Part shown: in pieces, positions 1 to 8,588 of the stretch
Layout of the letters: each line of letters begins with the position of its first letter
Position numbering within the stretch: position 1 is the first letter of the stretch
Made by a program: the position numbers and the translations under genes
Notes under the pieces: model-generated
The model's database searches: none
What the model was told of the DNA's origin: nothing
The model's input: only the letters and a program-made list of their open reading frames with translations
Assembly: GCA_937900045.1 (NCBI GenBank)
Contig: CALCEB010000276.1
Location: 1-38,553, forward strand
Direction of reading: 5' to 3'
DNA from: an uncultured Acidobacteriota bacterium
GTDB taxonomy: Bacteria > Acidobacteriota > Terriglobia > UBA7540
Length of the DNA stretch: 38,553 nucleotides

Positions 1-2805
1 CTTGCGGGCCGGCACGATGGCCTTGAAGAGCAGTTGAAGGAGGCGCGGCAAAGGCTGGCACAGGGCGAGCTTGAAATGGAGCGCCTCCGTTCCCGCATGG
101 AGCAGGCGCGCCGCGAAGCCGCTGCCCTCGAAAAGCGCGCCACGGAAACAAACTTCGAGCGCGAGCAGTTGCTGAGGCGCCAGGATTCGCTCCAGCAAGA
201 GGTCGTGGAGCGTGAGAAGCAAATTGGGGAAATTGGCCAGGAATTGGCTGGCGCTCAGGAGGCTGTAACTGCGGCGGCAACCCGGCAGTCGGAAACTGCC
301 GCCGCTCTATCCGCTGCTGAGAAGCAAGTGGAATCGCTCCGCCAAGCGGTACTGGTTACGGTGAGCCGCGCCGCCGAGCTAAGGAACCAACTGGTGCAAG
401 CCGAGGAGTCCGGCTTTGCCATTGACCGCCAACTGGCCCGGGCCCGAATGGAGCGCCAGGCGGCGGAGGCAGAACACAAAGGATGCGCCGCCGATCTCGG
501 TCGAGTGGAACTCGAGTACCAGAGCCATTCGAGCTCCTTCACCCAGCTTTCCCAGTCTGCTTCGGAGCTATCCGTCACGTTGGAAGAACTCCGCAACAAG
601 GAATCGGACTGCCACCGGATGCTGGAGGGGCTTCGGGAGGAGTATTCAAAGGCATCGGCCCGGAAGCAGGCGCTTGAAGAGTCGCTGGCCCGCCATGCCT
701 ATTCCACGGACAGCGTGCGGAAGCTCCTTTCCACAGAAGGTAAAGGAAATGGAAAGGGTAATAACTTCCGGCCGCTGGGATTGCTTGCAGACTTTGTGGA
801 GGTAACAGCGGGCTACGAAGAAGTGGTCGAAGAGTTTCTGCGTGCCGAGCTCGATTCAGTGGTGGTGAAAGGTCACCAAGAAGCGCGCCAGGGCATGGCC
901 CTTGTCGAAAAGGAAGGCAGTGGACGAACGGCCTTTTTTGTTCAAAACTTTCGTGTGAATGGGAATGGCGCCGGCCACACGCCCTATCGGGCCGTGGAAG
1001 CTGCGAGGCCGGCCGGGGTCACTGCTTCACTTCAGGAGCTAGTGCGGTTCGAGCCGGAGCTGGGATTGAACGGGGAGACAGCCTTCCCTGCCTTGTCTTC
1101 AACCTATCTCGTCGAGGACCCGGCGAATGCGGAAAAGCTGGCGGAGTCTTATCCGGAGTGCCACTTCCTCACCCGGAACGGCGAACATTACCACCACCGC
1201 ATGGTTTCCGGCGGGAAGCAGGCAAGCGCCGGTCCCCTCGCGCTTCGCCGCGACTTCAGGGAACTCGACCGCCACACTGCCCATCTCCAAACGGACGTCA
1301 CCGAAGCGGAATCTGAATGGTTGAAGTTGAAGGAAAGCGTCAGGAGCCACGAAGAAGAATTGGCCAAGCTAATCGGCGCCAGGCAGGACGCGGAGAAACA
1401 ATCCTTGGTGGCCAACGAAAAGCTGCGACAGACAAAAAGGGCTTTTGATTCGGTGCTCTCCCGTATCAAGACCCTCGATCAGGAAGCCTCATTGCTCGAA
1501 GAGGAAAGGCAGCGAATTGCGGCCCGGCGGGTGGAACTGGAATCGAGTTTAGCCCAGGAAGGTGAAGAAAAGGCAAGGAGCGAAAGGTCGCTGGCGGAGG
1601 CTCTTGGGACAGCCCGCGAGTTGCGAACCAGCATGGACCGGTTGGCGCAGGAGTTGGGGACGGCTCAATCTCGCGCCAGCGGACTCTGTGAAAAGATGAA
1701 TGGCGTGGAAACGGATTACCGCCGGCTCCTGAGCCAGGCGGCGGAAACTCGCGAACGGGACGAGCGGCTCGCGATCTTAACCCGTACCTTAGCGGAGGAG
1801 ATGACGCAATGGCAGGCCGAGGGGTTAAAAGCGGGCGAACTGTGGGCAGCGGTTGTCCAGGAGCAGGAAAGTGAGAACGCAAGGCTGGCCGGCCTCGAAC
1901 GGCAGGCGTTGGAGATGCGAGCTCGCCGCGACGAGATGAATCTGCTGCTGGATTCGCGGCGAGCCGAACTCGACGCCCGCCGCGAGCGGCGCTCGTCCGC
2001 GGAGGTGGCGCTGGCAAGGACGGAGTCGGACCTCGCTCACCACGTCCAGCGCTGTGGCCAGGAACTTGGTCTGGAACCGGACGCATTGCTGCACGAAATC
2101 GGACCGGGACATCTTCTCGAAGGCGAAGACCTTTCCCGGGGCAGCCAGGAGGCCGAAGAACTTCGGGCTCGAATGGAGCGCTTGGGACCTGTGAACATGA
2201 TGGCTTTGGAGGAGCTTCGTGAGGCCGGTGACCGCCAGATTTTTCTGGACACTCAGCGCCAGGACCTGCTGGCTTCCATTAATGATACCACCCAGACCAT
2301 CCGCGAGATTGATCAGGTTTCGCACCGTCAATTCCGTGAAGCGTTTCTGGCCATTAACGGATTTTTTGCCGATTCGTTCCGCACCCTTTTCGGCGGAGGA
2401 AACGGAGAGATGCGATGGAGTGATGAAACCGACCCCGAAAGCGGTGTTGACATTGTTGCCCAGCCGCCCGGAAAGCGGCTGCAAAACGTGTTATTGCTTT
2501 CCGGCGGGGAAAAGGCGCTGACGGCTTTGGCGTTGCTCATTGCCATTTTCCGTTTTGCGCCAAGCCCTTTTTGCGTCCTCGATGAGGTGGACGCGCCGCT
2601 CGACGATGCGAACGTGGAGCGCTTCACGCGGCTCATCAACCAGATGAGCGCCCAAACCCAATTCATCCTGATCACCCACAACAAGAGGACCATGGAAATC
2701 TGCCGCATCTTGTATGGAGTGACGATGCAGGAGCCCGGAGTGTCCCGTCTGGTGTCCGTCCGCCTGGAACAGATGGAGCCGGAGGCAGTAGCCTTGCCCG
2801 CATAA
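1..2805 (+). CDS. smc: Chromosome segregation protein SMC, C-terminal part (5' end outside window)
   Basis: The frame is open from the first base, so the gene begins before the window; about 934 residues are visible. Bacterial SMC is an ATPase that works with ScpA/ScpB to compact and segregate the chromosome. Visible order: a long Glu/Arg/Ala-rich coiled coil (to about residue 235), a globular hinge (about 250-360, around RPLGLLADFVEV and GRTAFFVQNF), a second coiled coil to about 720, then the C-terminal ATPase lobe. That lobe holds the ABC signature LLSGGEKALTALAL and the Walker B/D-loop FCVLDEVDAPLDD, followed by the H-loop region FILITHNKRTME. The N-terminal head with Walker A is not in the window. 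The gene ends with TAA, and purC follows after 147 nt with its own promoter. Identification is secure from the signature motifs and architecture. Confidence 0.97.
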   Translation, partial: LAGRHDGLEEQLKEARQRLAQGELEMERLRSRMEQARREAAALEKRATETNFEREQLLRRQDSLQQEVVEREKQIGEIGQELAGAQEAVTAAATRQSETAAALSAAEKQVESLRQAVLVTVSRAAELRNQLVQAEESGFAIDRQLARARMERQAAEAEHKGCAADLGRVELEYQSHSSSFTQLSQSASELSVTLEELRNKESDCHRMLEGLREEYSKASARKQALEESLARHAYSTDSVRKLLSTEGKGNGKGNNFRPLGLLADFVEVTAGYEEVVEEFLRAELDSVVVKGHQEARQGMALVEKEGSGRTAFFVQNFRVNGNGAGHTPYRAVEAARPAGVTASLQELVRFEPELGLNGETAFPALSSTYLVEDPANAEKLAESYPECHFLTRNGEHYHHRMVSGGKQASAGPLALRRDFRELDRHTAHLQTDVTEAESEWLKLKESVRSHEEELAKLIGARQDAEKQSLVANEKLRQTKRAFDSVLSRIKTLDQEASLLEEERQRIAARRVELESSLAQEGEEKARSERSLAEALGTARELRTSMDRLAQELGTAQSRASGLCEKMNGVETDYRRLLSQAAETRERDERLAILTRTLAEEMTQWQAEGLKAGELWAAVVQEQESENARLAGLERQALEMRARRDEMNLLLDSRRAELDARRERRSSAEVALARTESDLAHHVQRCGQELGLEPDALLHEIGPGHLLEGEDLSRGSQEAEELRARMERLGPVNMMALEELREAGDRQIFLDTQRQDLLASINDTTQTIREIDQVSHRQFREAFLAINGFFADSFRTLFGGGNGEMRWSDETDPESGVDIVAQPPGKRLQNVLLLSGGEKALTALALLIAIFRFAPSPFCVLDEVDAPLDDANVERFTRLINQMSAQTQFILITHNKRTMEICRILYGVTMQEPGVSRLVSVRLEQMEPEAVALPA

Positions 2806-2904
2806 CCTGCGCTTCCCCAGATCCCATTTCAGGGGTTGTTCCCACCGCCTCGTAATATGATTTCATGCGCTTTTAGTGCGTTGCGGACAGGGTAAATTTT
2901 TCCG

Positions 2905-2932
2905 TTGACAATCCCGTCGCATCACCTAGAAT
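2905..2932 (+). promoter_or_regulatory. Sigma-70-type promoter for purC
   Basis: A perfect -35 hexamer TTGACA (2905-2910) is followed by a 16-bp spacer and the -10 hexamer TAGAAT (2927-2932). Transcription would start near 2939, leaving a leader of roughly 14 nt before the GTG start of purC. It is the best vegetative-type promoter I see in the window. Confidence 0.75.
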
Positions 2933-2952
2933 AGGCAAGGCTCGGTGTCAGT

Positions 2953-3864
2953 GTGATCCAAACTAGCGAACAGGAAATTCTTCTCGAATCCCATCTTCCA
3001 GGGATCCAGCTCTTCTCGCGCGGCAAGGTGCGGGACGTTTATGAGGTTGCGGGTGGCCGCTTGCTGATCATCGCCACTGACCGCCTCTCCGCCTTCGACG
3101 TCGTGATGAGCGAAGGGATTCCAGGTAAAGGGAAGGTGTTGACGCAGCTTTCAATATTTTGGTTTAACTTCCTGGATGGGATTGTGCCTCATCATTTTCT
3201 TACAGGCGACGTCCGGGAATACCCAGCCGGACTTCAGCCATTTGCATCCCAGCTTGTAGGCCGTTCCATGCTGGTGAAGAAGACGGAGCCCTTCCCCGTC
3301 GAATGTGTAGTCAGGGGGTATCTGGCGGGTTCCGGCTGGAAGGACTATCAGAAGACGGGGGCAGTCTGTGGCATTCAGCTTCCACCTGGACTTCAAGAAT
3401 CCGCCCGGCTCGAAACTGCGATTTTCACGCCCGCCACCAAGGCCAAGGAAGGGCACGACGAAAATATCAGTTGGGATCAAATGGCAGCGATGATTGGTAA
3501 GAAGACTGCTGCGACCCTCCGCGAAAAGAGCATCGAGGTTTACTCCCGGGCGCGGGAATACGGAGAGAGCCGCGGCGTCATTATTGCCGATACAAAGTTT
3601 GAATGGGGAGTTTACGGCGGCGACATTGTCCTGATCGACGAGGTCCTGACGCCCGATTCATCCCGTTTTTGGCCCGTGGAGGGATACGCTCCGGGCCGCC
3701 CACAACCGTCTTACGATAAGCAATACGTCCGGGACTACTTAGAGCAGGCGGGCTGGAACAAAACTCCACCGCCTCCTCATCTGCCACCCGAGGTGATAGC
3801 CCGGACCGCTGAAAAGTACTTCGAAGCTTACCAGCGCGTTGCCGGTCGGCCCTTGCAGGGGTAG
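2953..3864 (+). CDS. purC: Phosphoribosylaminoimidazole-succinocarboxamide synthase (SAICAR synthetase)
   Basis: It catalyses the ATP-dependent joining of CAIR and aspartate in de novo purine synthesis, in the cytoplasm. The 303-residue product has the family order: the N-terminal nucleotide-binding part with GKVRDVYE and LLIIATDRLSAFDVVM, then VECVVRGYLAGSGWKDY, the FTPATKAKEGHDENIS substrate loop, and the C-terminal IADTKFEWG and IVLIDEVLTPDSSRFWP motifs. The length suits the longer SAICAR synthetase subgroup. Translation is taken from a GTG at 2953, where family similarity begins. An AAGG at 2937-2940 is a distant, weak ribosome site and the predicted leader is very short. The promoter at 2905-2932 suggests independent transcription from smc. 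Confidence 0.97.
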   Translation: MIQTSEQEILLESHLPGIQLFSRGKVRDVYEVAGGRLLIIATDRLSAFDVVMSEGIPGKGKVLTQLSIFWFNFLDGIVPHHFLTGDVREYPAGLQPFASQLVGRSMLVKKTEPFPVECVVRGYLAGSGWKDYQKTGAVCGIQLPPGLQESARLETAIFTPATKAKEGHDENISWDQMAAMIGKKTAATLREKSIEVYSRAREYGESRGVIIADTKFEWGVYGGDIVLIDEVLTPDSSRFWPVEGYAPGRPQPSYDKQYVRDYLEQAGWNKTPPPPHLPPEVIARTAEKYFEAYQRVAGRPLQG

Positions 3865-3980
3865 GGCCAAGGAGAGCGGGAGCGCGGACCAACCGGTAAG
3901 CTCATCATTCAACCCATTGAAAGGCCGGCGCCCGGAAGCACCCGGTGCGCGGGGACTACTCTTTTCTTATTCTCATCTTT

Positions 3981-4526
3981 ATGGCGTCTTGGAACTGGCT
4001 GGACTGGGTTCTGGCAACCGTACTCATCATCTCCGTTCTCACGGCAGTCCGCAAGGGCATCCTGGCTGAGATCGTTTCGTTGGCCACGCTCATTGCCGGG
4101 ATCATTGTGGCAGCGGCGTTTTATACCCGTGTAGCAGTCTGGTTCGAGGATCTTACCAAGTCCAATGAGGTTGCGTTGGCTCTCGCATTTTTGGGTTTGT
4201 TCCTGGGGGTCATGGCGGCAGGATCGTTGATCATCTGGGTGGTCCAAAAATTAGTCAAGAAAGCCGGCCTTCAGTGGTTTGACCGCTTTATGGGCGCTAT
4301 CTTCGGGTTAGTCCGGGGAATCGCAATTGATTGCGTGGTGCTGATGGTGATGATGGCCTTTTCCATTAAGGCACAGGCCGTTAGCCGCTCCACCATGGCG
4401 CCGTATGTCTCAACCGGGGCTCGCGCTCTCGCTTTTGTGATGCCGCGGGATCTCCGCACTCAATTCTCGAACGGATTCGACAAGTTCAGACAGGCTCTGG
4501 TAGAGGCCGCCAAGAGCCCTGGATAA
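3981..4526 (+). CDS. CvpA family inner-membrane protein
   Basis: This is a 181-residue protein with four hydrophobic segments (about residues 5-25, 30-52, 65-90 and 100-125) and a short polar tail, as in the CvpA/colicin V production family. The N-terminal pattern WLDWVLATVLIISVLTAVRKGILAE is quoted here only as its key features: W-L-D, a hydrophobic stretch, then R-K-G and an acidic residue, typical of CvpA. E. coli CvpA is needed for colicin V production and lies near purF; the molecular role is unclear. The ATG at 3981 aligns with usual family starts but has no Shine-Dalgarno; an in-frame GTG at 3945 has GGAAG six bases upstream and would add 12 residues. It follows purC by about 115 nt and may be co-transcribed with it. 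Confidence 0.85.
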   Translation: MASWNWLDWVLATVLIISVLTAVRKGILAEIVSLATLIAGIIVAAAFYTRVAVWFEDLTKSNEVALALAFLGLFLGVMAAGSLIIWVVQKLVKKAGLQWFDRFMGAIFGLVRGIAIDCVVLMVMMAFSIKAQAVSRSTMAPYVSTGARALAFVMPRDLRTQFSNGFDKFRQALVEAAKSPG

Positions 4527-4569
4527 AAAGAAACGCCTGCGGCTGGAAATTCCTGGCTGGAGATCTATC

Positions 4570-4803
4570 GTGAAAGACCAACTTGATGCGCTCATCGACC
4601 AGATGATTACAAGCGGACTGCACTACGAGGACGCGATTAGCGAATTCGAAAGACGCTTCATCAAGAAAACGCTTGAAAAGAATCAAGGCAACCAGTCCCG
4701 CGCCGCGCGCGCTCTGGGAATCCACCGGAATACTCTGAGCCGCAAAATGAACGGTTTCTTGAACAGCCACCGCCCATCCCGCAAGAAGCGGCCTTCACGA
4801 TGA
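4570..4803 (+). CDS. Small Fis-type helix-turn-helix protein
   Basis: The 77-residue protein resembles the stand-alone Fis-like HTH domain. It has an N-terminal acidic helix (DQLDALIDQMI), the central EFERRFIKKTLEKN helix and the recognition pair NQSRAARALGIHRNTLSRKM, which matches the C-terminal DNA-binding domain of Fis and NtrC-family activators. It probably binds DNA as a dimer, acting as a nucleoid or local regulator. The GTG start is supported by GGAG at 4559-4562 with a 7-nt spacer. It lies 43 nt after the CvpA-like gene, so the two are likely in one operon. Targets cannot be inferred from the sequence. Confidence 0.85.
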   Translation: MKDQLDALIDQMITSGLHYEDAISEFERRFIKKTLEKNQGNQSRAARALGIHRNTLSRKMNGFLNSHRPSRKKRPSR

Positions 4804-4978
4804 TGGCGAACCCCCGCCGCTGAAACCTCACCCCGATCCTGGCATGTGGAATCCACAACCGGCCCCCATCAGCATCCCAGGCGCGGCCGGCGCCCTTCCG
4901 TCTAGGCAATCCAAGTTACCCGGGTGGCAGCGCTGCGCAAACAGGACCTGTAAGCTTCAACCGGCCTTCGAAAGGCCG

Positions 4979-5013
4979 AAAAAAAGGGGATGTGCAACGC
5001 GGCGCATCCCCTT
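4979..5013 (-). terminator. Rho-independent terminator of the TPR gene
   Basis: Read on the minus strand, a 9-bp stem AAGGGGATG/CATCCCCTT (arms at 5005-5013 and 4984-4992) with a 12-nt loop is followed directly by seven Us (4979-4985). It begins 36 nt beyond the stop codon of the TPR gene. A second GC-rich hairpin, CGGCCTT/AAGGCCG at 4962-4978, adjoins it on the far side. Confidence 0.85.
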
Positions 5014-5048
5014 CTCAAGAGTTGACAGAATCCGTTCCACGATTGTCC

Positions 5049-6419
5049 TTAGCGGCGGCGCTTGCGGCGGACCGGCGCCTTCTTTTGCGCCTTGGCTTTT
5101 GCCTGGGCAAGGTCATCCGCATTGATGGTTGCGGGAGAAAGCGTAATCACAAAGCTTGGCGTCACCTTATAGGCCGAAATGGTGCCGTTAAAGCGAACGC
5201 CGTCTCCTTTGGAGAGGTACTTCGCGTCAGCTTGATTCGTCACCAAATCCAGGTCGTAAACACCCTCTTTTGCTTTAGAGTCCGGAGTGATATCGACGTG
5301 GATAACATAGGTGTCAGGATCCGTCCCTTTTTCCGCGCTATCCACGAACCCGCCGCCCGCGAAAGGCTGGCTCTTGAGCTTATCCCAAGCCTGTTGAGCC
5401 TGATCTCCACCCACCACCAAGGCGTCTTGCATGGCATAAAAACCGTCCACCAAGGCGTTACCCGTGGCTGCGTGTTTGGGAGGCGGCGAGATGTTAAAAC
5501 CGGACGGAGGAGTAGGCGAGGTGGCGGCTTGCGTGACAATGTCATTCTCTCCGGCGTCCGAACCATGCCGCCCAACATAGACTTGGCTATAGAACTTCTG
5601 GAGCGCAGCGGCGTTGGGACTGTTGGATGCTTTGGCCAAGGCCGCGGAGCGGGCCAGATACCAAATGGCATTGTTGAAGTCAGGGGGATTTGAGTAAAGG
5701 TACGCTTGACCGAGGAATGAGGCCGTGTAGCTGTCACTGGGGTTGTCTTCAGCCGCGGCCTTCAAATAAGTTATGGCGTTGGCATAATCCTTCTGCTGGA
5801 GAGCGGCGAAGCCCAGCGCGCGGTTGCAATTGGCGCGAACCTGTTTCACCTGGCTGTCAAAAACCTGTTGAGAAACCGTGGCCGGCTTGGCCAGCTTCTG
5901 CAGAAGTTCCAATCCTTGCTTCGCGGTCGCTTGGATCTGCGAGAGTTGAGCGTCCTTGTCGGGCGCATTCGCCTTATAAACAAACGGAAACGCGAACGCC
6001 AGGTAGTTAATCGCCGGAAGCTCGTTGGGATTCAACTGTAGGGCTTGTTTGGCCGCCGCGATAGCATTCGCCGAGTCGCCCAGTTTCTGGTAGGCAAACA
6101 TTTTGATCAGATAAGCCTGATCCTTGAAATCCGAATTTGAATACTTTTGGAGGAATGCGTCAGCCAATGAAATCTGCTGCTTTGGATCCGCTGTCTTGGC
6201 CATTGTCTGGAATGCGTCGTACTCATCCCGCGTCTTCCAGGAGGGCGCTTTTTGGCCGGCTGCGGCCTGCCCCGCCGGAGCGGCCTGCGTTTGAACTGTA
6301 ACCGGCAAGTAGTTCCGCGGCGCCAGGGCTGCCACTTGACCTGCGAGAGGCGCGGCCGATGCGGGGGATAAGCAACCGAACACTAAAATCAAACTTAAAT
6401 ATGCTGGAATCTTCATCAT
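5049..6419 (-). CDS. Secreted tetratricopeptide-repeat protein
   Basis: The start is set at the double ATG at 6419/6416, which begins a clear signal peptide (MMKIPAYLSLILVFG, then CLSPASAA with an AxA-type cleavage site). An AGG-containing ribosome site lies about 10 nt upstream. The mature protein, about 430 residues, has TPR-like helical pairs: one around KYSNSDFKDQAYLIKMFAY and GDSANAIAAAKQALQLNP, another around QQKDYANAITYLKAAAEDNP, and a third around NAIWYLARSAAL. A C-terminal beta-rich part follows (about residues 370-440), and the tail is extremely basic (KKAPVRRKRRR). TPRs mediate protein contacts in the periplasm; no catalytic motif is visible. The gene is monocistronic, bounded by a terminator and a 650-bp noncoding region. 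Confidence 0.8.
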   Translation of the reverse strand: MMKIPAYLSLILVFGCLSPASAAPLAGQVAALAPRNYLPVTVQTQAAPAGQAAAGQKAPSWKTRDEYDAFQTMAKTADPKQQISLADAFLQKYSNSDFKDQAYLIKMFAYQKLGDSANAIAAAKQALQLNPNELPAINYLAFAFPFVYKANAPDKDAQLSQIQATAKQGLELLQKLAKPATVSQQVFDSQVKQVRANCNRALGFAALQQKDYANAITYLKAAAEDNPSDSYTASFLGQAYLYSNPPDFNNAIWYLARSAALAKASNSPNAAALQKFYSQVYVGRHGSDAGENDIVTQAATSPTPPSGFNISPPPKHAATGNALVDGFYAMQDALVVGGDQAQQAWDKLKSQPFAGGGFVDSAEKGTDPDTYVIHVDITPDSKAKEGVYDLDLVTNQADAKYLSKGDGVRFNGTISAYKVTPSFVITLSPATINADDLAQAKAKAQKKAPVRRKRRR

Positions 6420-6804
6420 TGAAAGACTACCTCGGTCGAAAGGATTTAGTGCTTGAAACGTTCCAGGCCCAGGCCATACTACCCGGAAGCGCAGGGAGTG
6501 CGACGATGTCCGGCCAATTGGCTCCCCAGAAATCGGGTGACGAATTGGAATACCAAGAGTTGAGAATATTTTCAAGCAAAATCTGCCGGAAGCGTCCATG
6601 CAAAGTTTTTATCATTGCTTTGCACCGATGTCTACCTGTGTTTGGATGCTCATTCAACGCTTTTTGGAGTCTGCGCCCTTCTTGAGAGTGTTTTGCAAAA
6701 TTCTTCTGCTTTTTCATATTTTGGAACGCCAAGCTCCACAGAGTCAGTTTTGAGCGGGAGTCGTAACCGCCTTCAGACCTGCATTGCAGGATCGGGGTCC
6801 AGAT

Positions 6805-6910
6805 CGCTGTGGCGGCGCTCTTCAACTGTCCAGTTTGGATTCTCAATGGGTTTCGACGCTCCCTGTTAGGACAGAGTTCGAGCCCCGCTACAGCAAACTG
6901 TACCACCACC
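6805..6910. repeat. Degenerate copy of dispersed palindromic repeat (family 1)
   Basis: The right end CCCCGCTACAGCAAACTG followed by TACCACCACC matches the right end of the complete copy at 30143-30263. The left arm keeps only CTGTGGCGGCGCTC. The middle also shares CGACGCTCCCTGTTAGGACA with the complete copy, with mismatches. It appears to be an old, mutated copy. Confidence 0.6.
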
Positions 6911-7059
6911 GGTACCGGTTGTGGCGCAAACTTGACAGCTTTGAAGCTCTTGGATACACTCGCGGCAAACCCGTAAACATTGTTCTCCCGAATACAGCCA
7001 AGTCCGGGAGCCTTCTGGGCGGCAGGAACGAGGGCAAAAGGCTGAGGGAAGCTCAAGTT

Positions 7060-7065
7060 AAGGAG
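7060..7065 (+). promoter_or_regulatory. Ribosome binding site fixing a TTG start
   Basis: AAGGAG lies five bases before TTG at 7071. No in-frame ATG occurs near the start of the conserved symporter sequence, so this strong site decides the rare TTG initiation codon. Confidence 0.75.
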
Positions 7066-7070
7066 TCCGA

Positions 7071-8531
7071 TTGGCCATAAGCTGGCTTGATTTGTTCGTT
7101 CTGGTCGCTTATCTCCTGGGGATCACTCTTTTTGGCGCCCACTTCCGCAAAGGCCAGCATAGCTTGCGGGACTATTTCCTGGGTGGCCGTAAACTACCTT
7201 GGTGGGCTATCTCGCTTTCAGTGGTCTCGGCGGAAACCAGCATTCTAACCATCATCAGCACGCCCGGCATCGCCTACCGCTCCAACCTGGCCTTTCTGCA
7301 ACTGGTTCTTGGGTATCTGATGGCCCGTGTTGTCGTCAGCTTCCTGCTCATTCCCCGCTACTTCGCAGGCGAAATCTACACCGCCTACCAGTTGATCGAG
7401 CTCCGGTTTGGGAAGGTCTTGAAGGTTTTCACCGCTGCCCTTTTCTTGGCCACCCGGTCGCTCGCCGAAGGTGTCCGAGTATTCGCAGTGGCCATTGTTT
7501 TTGAGGTTGTTTTCAAGCGAGGCACTTTGGCCTCGCTGCTCATTGTAACCTGTTTGACTCTTCTTTATACCTTTGAAGGCGGTTTGACGGCCGTGATCTG
7601 GACGGACGTTATCCAGCTTACCATCTATTTAGCCGGCACGGTATTGGCTCTGGTCCTGGCTCTCCACCGCATTCCCGGCGGTTGGACAACCGTTCAGCGC
7701 ATTGCCCAGGTGTCGGGCCATAAATTTGCTATATTTAATTTTTCTTTCAACTGGCATAACCCTTATGTATTCTGGGCAGGGTTCATCGGCGGAACGTTTT
7801 TGACCAGCGCCAGTCACGGTACCGACCAATTGATCGTCCAACGCCTGCTGGCCGCGCGCAACATGCGGCAGAGCCAGGCCGCGCTCCTTTCCAGCGGCAT
7901 TGTCATCCTCTTCCAGTTTGCCCTCTTTTTGGTTATGGGGGTAGTTCTCTTCGGTTACTATCGTTTTTATCCGCCCACATCGGCGGTGGGCCGGACGGAT
8001 ATGATTTTCCCTTACTTTGTCATCCACTCCTTGCCTCCGGGGCTCGCCGGCCTGTTGATAGCGGCAATTGTGGCAGCGGGGATGGCCAACCTCAGCGCGG
8101 CATTGAACTCCTTGGCCTCAAGCTCCGTCGTGGATTTCTATAAACCTTTTTTCAGGAAGTCTGCCAGCGACCATCACTATCTGAGTGTGTCACGATTCCT
8201 GACCTTGATCTGGGGTGGAGTGCTGGTGGCCCTTGCGCTCGGCATCGCCACCTTTCACCGAAGCGTGCTTGAAATGGCTTTGACCATTGCCTCGGTGCCT
8301 TACGGGAGTATGCTCGGAATCTTCCTGCTCGGCACGCTCACCCAAGACACACCCTCAACCAGCGCGTTGACCGGAGCCTTGTGCGGTTTGGGAGGATTGA
8401 TTCTTACGATTAAATTTACAGGAATCGCCTGGACCTGGTACGTCGCGATTGGCGCTACCATTACCTTCGTTGTGGGTTGGTTGGCTGGAAGATTTCAATT
8501 GGCGGTGCAGCACGAGACCATGAAAAAGTAG
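7071..8531 (+). CDS. Sodium:solute symporter (SSS family)
   Basis: The 486-residue product has about 13 transmembrane helices and the SSS (TC 2.A.21) look: an N-terminal helix WLDLFVLVAYLLGI, then DYFLGGRKLPWWAISLS after the first helix, the SAETSILTIISTPGIAY unwound helix, and the late motif ANLSAALNSLASSSVVDFY. These proteins use the Na+ gradient to import sugars, vitamins, carboxylates or amino acids; the substrate cannot be read from sequence. Translation starts at TTG with AAGGAG five bases upstream. An APC permease follows 57 nt downstream and two GlcNAc-type glycosidase genes follow on the same strand, so uptake of an amino sugar or a muropeptide fragment is one possibility (inference only). 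Confidence 0.9.
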   Translation: MAISWLDLFVLVAYLLGITLFGAHFRKGQHSLRDYFLGGRKLPWWAISLSVVSAETSILTIISTPGIAYRSNLAFLQLVLGYLMARVVVSFLLIPRYFAGEIYTAYQLIELRFGKVLKVFTAALFLATRSLAEGVRVFAVAIVFEVVFKRGTLASLLIVTCLTLLYTFEGGLTAVIWTDVIQLTIYLAGTVLALVLALHRIPGGWTTVQRIAQVSGHKFAIFNFSFNWHNPYVFWAGFIGGTFLTSASHGTDQLIVQRLLAARNMRQSQAALLSSGIVILFQFALFLVMGVVLFGYYRFYPPTSAVGRTDMIFPYFVIHSLPPGLAGLLIAAIVAAGMANLSAALNSLASSSVVDFYKPFFRKSASDHHYLSVSRFLTLIWGGVLVALALGIATFHRSVLEMALTIASVPYGSMLGIFLLGTLTQDTPSTSALTGALCGLGGLILTIKFTGIAWTWYVAIGATITFVVGWLAGRFQLAVQHETMKK

Positions 8532-8588
8532 CGGCTGCTCGGGTGGCCGCCCGAACCCGGCAACCGCCCCTTTGTCCGCCTGAACAAA

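Larger units (their letters stand above)
6420..7070. other. 651-bp intergenic region
   Basis: It lies between two divergently transcribed genes. It should contain promoters for the TPR gene (-) and the symporter (+), but I cannot pick convincing hexamers. The central part holds a degraded copy of the dispersed palindromic repeat (6805-6910). Open frames through this stretch show no domain or codon pattern of a real gene. Confidence 0.6.

Noticed and set aside
3945..3980. GTG 3945 as the CvpA start
   Set aside because: It has a fair ribosome site but adds residues before the usual family N-terminus; kept only as an alternative.
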